Source: JANWHQ01 sp963775275
Lineage (GTDB): Bacteria; Pseudomonadota; Alphaproteobacteria; Caulobacterales; Caulobacteraceae
DNA: 64,000 nucleotides
Reading direction: 5' to 3'
Assembly (NCBI GenBank): GCA_963775275.1
Contig: CAVZII010000005.1
Location: 1 to 64,000 of the forward strand
The translations under genes were made by a program, and so were the position numbers. Of the stretch, positions 61,786-64,000 are shown piece by piece. The stretch's first letter is position 1; each line of letters begins with the position of its first letter. A model generated the notes under the pieces. That model saw nothing but the letters and a program-made list of their open reading frames with translations, was not told the DNA's origin and did no database searches.

Positions 61786-63567
61786 ATGATCAAGCTTTCC
61801 GAGCTCGCCCGGAGTCTCGCTGGACAGGGCCTGATCCGGGCGGGACTGCTCGCAGCGCTCGGCTTGGCCGTGCTGGCCCACTGCGACGTGGCGCTGGCCC
61901 AGGCGATCGAGCGCAATCCCCCGCCCGCTACGCGGACCGTCCCTCCCACCATCGTAGAGCCCAACGTCGTTCCCGCCCAGGAGGACGCCCGGCCGATCGG
62001 CCCGTCGCTGCGGGCGATCAAGGTGCTGGGGCCCCAGGACGCCGTCAGCAAGGGGCTCACGGCGGGGGTCGACACGGCCGCCGTCACGCGGCTGAACACC
62101 GCGCGAGGCCGGGCGGTGCTGGCTCGGTTCATCGGCCGTCCCATATCGCGCAGGCTGATCGCGGAGATCGAAGCCGCCATCGCCCGGTACTACCGCAAGC
62201 GGAACTATCCCTTCGTGTCCCTCTCTACGCCCGAGCAGGAGATCACCGGCGGTGACCTGCAGATCCGGGTGGCGGAGTTCCACGCCGGCCGGATCGAGGC
62301 GACCGGAGCCAAGCGCACGCCGCCGGCGTACATCAGAGATCGAGTGCGGCTGCGAAGCGGCGAGCCGATCAAGATCGGCAGGCTCACCCAGGACCTGCAA
62401 TGGCTCAACCGCTATCCGTTCCGGCAGGTGCAGGCGGTATTCTCGCCCGGTCAGGCGCCGCGCGAGGCCGATCTGGATTTGCAGACCCGGGAAGAGAAGC
62501 GGTGGCGGGTCTATGCCGGCTATTCCAATTCCGGCTCTCCTGATTTGGCCTGGGACCGTTTCTTCGTGGGCGCGATGATCGGAGACTTGCCCACGCGCGA
62601 CGCGGTCCTGGCCTACCAGCTCACGGCCAGCCCTGACTTCTGGACCTCCCACGGCGCGTCGTCAGGCGCAAACGGCCACCCGAGGTACGTCTCCCACGCA
62701 GCCCAGCTCCGACTTCCTACCGCGTCGCTCCAGCAGTTCGAGCTGGCCTTCGATCGGGTGGAGACCAACCGGACCGTGGGGCCGTTCGCGGAGCGCCAGA
62801 TCGCCACCGAAGGGAGCCTCGGCTATCGTTTCGCCCTGGCGAACGTGATCGCGGCGCCGGGCGATCTGTTCGCAGGTCTGGAGGCGAGCGGCCAGCAGCG
62901 CACGATCTCCTTCGGGGGCGTTCCGGTGCTGGCGCCCCAGATCGAAGTCTACCAACTGTTCGTCGGCTGGTCGGACCTGTGGGCGGACAAGTCCGGTCGG
63001 ACCTCGGTTGACGTGACGGCGCACGTCAGCCCCGGCGGGCTGACCGCAGGGAACGGCGCCGCGGCCTTTGCCGCCTATACCAGCGGGCGAGTGCGCCACA
63101 CTGACTACGCCTATCTGAACGCGACGATCAGCCACGAAGCGCGCCTCGCCCACGCCTGGGGCCTGGCCAGCACGGCCTACGTCCAGATCGCCGACCATCC
63201 TCTGCCCGAAAGTCAGGAGATCGGTCTGGGCGGACAACAGCTGGTGCGCGGCTATTCCCTGGACGACGGCGGCTTCGACACCGGCGTCGTCTGGAGAAAC
63301 GAGTTGCGGGCGCCGAGCTTCAGCTTCATCCACCGCGGCCGATGGGGCGACGAGGTCTCTCCCTTCGCATTCTTGGACGCGAGCTACGGCAAGCGGCTGG
63401 GCGCGGGCGGCCAGTCCGCGCACCCGATCTCCGCCGGTCTCGGAGCCGATTACCGACTTGGGCCGGTGGTTTCAGCGAATCTCGCCGGGGTCTATGCGAT
63501 CACGGACGCTCCCGTCACCAAGGCCGGCGACTGGCGCCTGGAAGCCCGAGTCGTTCTCACCTACTGA
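61786..63567 (+). CDS. TpsB outer-membrane transporter (ShlB/FhaC/HecB family)
   Basis: 593 residues. A signal peptide (AGLLAALGLAVLAHCDVALA, end about 38) precedes a proline-rich linker and one or two POTRA-type domains (ITGGDLQIRVAEFHAGRIEATG and the strand RYPFRQVQAVFSPG). The C-terminal half is a 16-strand barrel with the VRGY motif at 487-490 in GGQQLVRGYSLDD, which plugs or gates the pore in this family. It exports its TpsA substrate; the tpsA gene is immediately upstream, 1 bp apart, so secretion of that fibre is predicted. It ends with the typical aromatic LTY. No further secretion gene is seen. Confidence 0.92.
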   Translation: MIKLSELARSLAGQGLIRAGLLAALGLAVLAHCDVALAQAIERNPPPATRTVPPTIVEPNVVPAQEDARPIGPSLRAIKVLGPQDAVSKGLTAGVDTAAVTRLNTARGRAVLARFIGRPISRRLIAEIEAAIARYYRKRNYPFVSLSTPEQEITGGDLQIRVAEFHAGRIEATGAKRTPPAYIRDRVRLRSGEPIKIGRLTQDLQWLNRYPFRQVQAVFSPGQAPREADLDLQTREEKRWRVYAGYSNSGSPDLAWDRFFVGAMIGDLPTRDAVLAYQLTASPDFWTSHGASSGANGHPRYVSHAAQLRLPTASLQQFELAFDRVETNRTVGPFAERQIATEGSLGYRFALANVIAAPGDLFAGLEASGQQRTISFGGVPVLAPQIEVYQLFVGWSDLWADKSGRTSVDVTAHVSPGGLTAGNGAAAFAAYTSGRVRHTDYAYLNATISHEARLAHAWGLASTAYVQIADHPLPESQEIGLGGQQLVRGYSLDDGGFDTGVVWRNELRAPSFSFIHRGRWGDEVSPFAFLDASYGKRLGAGGQSAHPISAGLGADYRLGPVVSANLAGVYAITDAPVTKAGDWRLEARVVLTY

Positions 63568-63740
63568 CAACCTGGTGACTCGCTCTCAAGAGGCTGGCGG
63601 CCAGTGTCGATCAGGCCGACGGTCTCGGCATTGGCAACGCCGTCGCGACGCCGGGGAGAGAGACCATCACGATGGGTCGGCTGGCGCTGGGATCGCGCCG
63701 ACGCTGCCGCAGCGAGCATTTGGGAACGCTCGCCCCAAGT

Positions 63741-64000
63741 TCAGGGCGCGCCGGACGGCTCCAGCCCCCTGTGCTCGAGCATCGGACCGATGTCCGGATC
63801 CTTGCCGTAGAAGGCGCGAAACATCGGCCCGTAGTCCTCCGTGTGCCCCTTGGAGAGGATCATGTCGCGGAAGCGCTGGCCGTTGGCCCGGGTCAGCCCG
63901 CCGTGGTCCTTGAACCAGGCGAAGGCGTCGTCATCGAGCATCTCGGTCCACAGGTAGGCGTAGTAGCCGGACGCATAGCCATTGGCCCAGATGTGCAGGA
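63741..64000 (-). CDS. M3-family metallopeptidase, partial (C-terminus)
   Basis: The last 86 or so residues are visible; the gene continues beyond the right edge. HIWANGYASGYYAYLWTEMLDDDAFAWF followed by NGQRFRDMILSKG is the C-terminal end of the M3 oligopeptidase/dipeptidyl carboxypeptidase family (Dcp, PrlC type). The zinc-binding HEXXH site lies further upstream, outside the window. It is convergent with tpsB, 173 bp apart, and I see no structure in that gap. Confidence 0.85.
   Translation of the reverse strand, partial: LHIWANGYASGYYAYLWTEMLDDDAFAWFKDHGGLTRANGQRFRDMILSKGHTEDYGPMFRAFYGKDPDIGPMLEHRGLEPSGAP

Overview
The window is about 70% G+C and reads as chromosome from a Caulobacteraceae-type alphaproteobacterium (Caulobacter or Phenylobacterium-like). 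Support comes from a recognisable podJ polarity gene with a CtrA-like site in its divergent promoter, an ftsE-ftsX-ydcF-plsC run next to an MJ0042 zinc-ribbon gene, and a chorismate mutase-hisC-tyrA cluster. These assignments come from recognising protein motifs and gene order, not from a database search. I see no tRNA, rRNA, insertion sequence or CRISPR array.

Layout. 1-511: start of a zinc-ribbon membrane protein gene running off the left edge. 690-3164: an isolated contractile-tail sheath and tube gene pair, the sheath broken by three frameshifts. 3314-6407: ftsE, ftsX, a YdcF-like gene and plsC, tightly packed. 6404-10150: ChaC, a family 17 glycosyltransferase and a SulP transporter. 10226-13109: aromatic amino-acid operon, followed by two strong hairpins. 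13259-21710: methyltransferase, secreted retropepsin-TPR protein, small HTH regulator, DinG-type helicase, alpha/beta hydrolase, a PadR-HAAS pair and an NTF2-fold protein. 21782-25047: Lhr-type helicase and PdeM nuclease. 25165-31246: podJ, a small membrane protein, an MprF-like enzyme and a CsgG-like secreted protein. 31464-34817: GT4 glycosyltransferase, XRE regulator and a DUF2089 operon with an AT-rich dyad promoter. 35032-42863: amidohydrolase, an atypical FolD, S9 peptidase, sulfatase, CoxG-like and PEP-mutase-like genes. 42964-50357: a carbohydrate/ester locus (carboxylesterase, sugar MFS permease, LacI regulator, GH3 glucosidase, second esterase). 50660-63567: a two-partner secretion system with a giant (about 3,700 residue) repeat-built TpsA and its TpsB. 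63741-64000: end of an M3 peptidase gene.

Working together. FtsE and FtsX form one division ABC complex. Chorismate mutase, HisC and TyrA carry chorismate toward tyrosine/phenylalanine. PadR and its HAAS partner, and the DUF2089 operon, look like self-regulated membrane or envelope modules. LacI plausibly controls the GH3 gene through a dyad found in its promoter. TpsB should export TpsA, whose 25 nearly identical YDG units would form a long surface fibre.

Caution. Nine single-base frameshifts interrupt otherwise well-conserved reading frames: three in the sheath gene, two in the helicase, and one each in podJ, the MprF-like gene, the SHOCT-like gene and tpsA. At least some are probably sequencing or assembly errors. 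Coordinates for these genes span the breaks.
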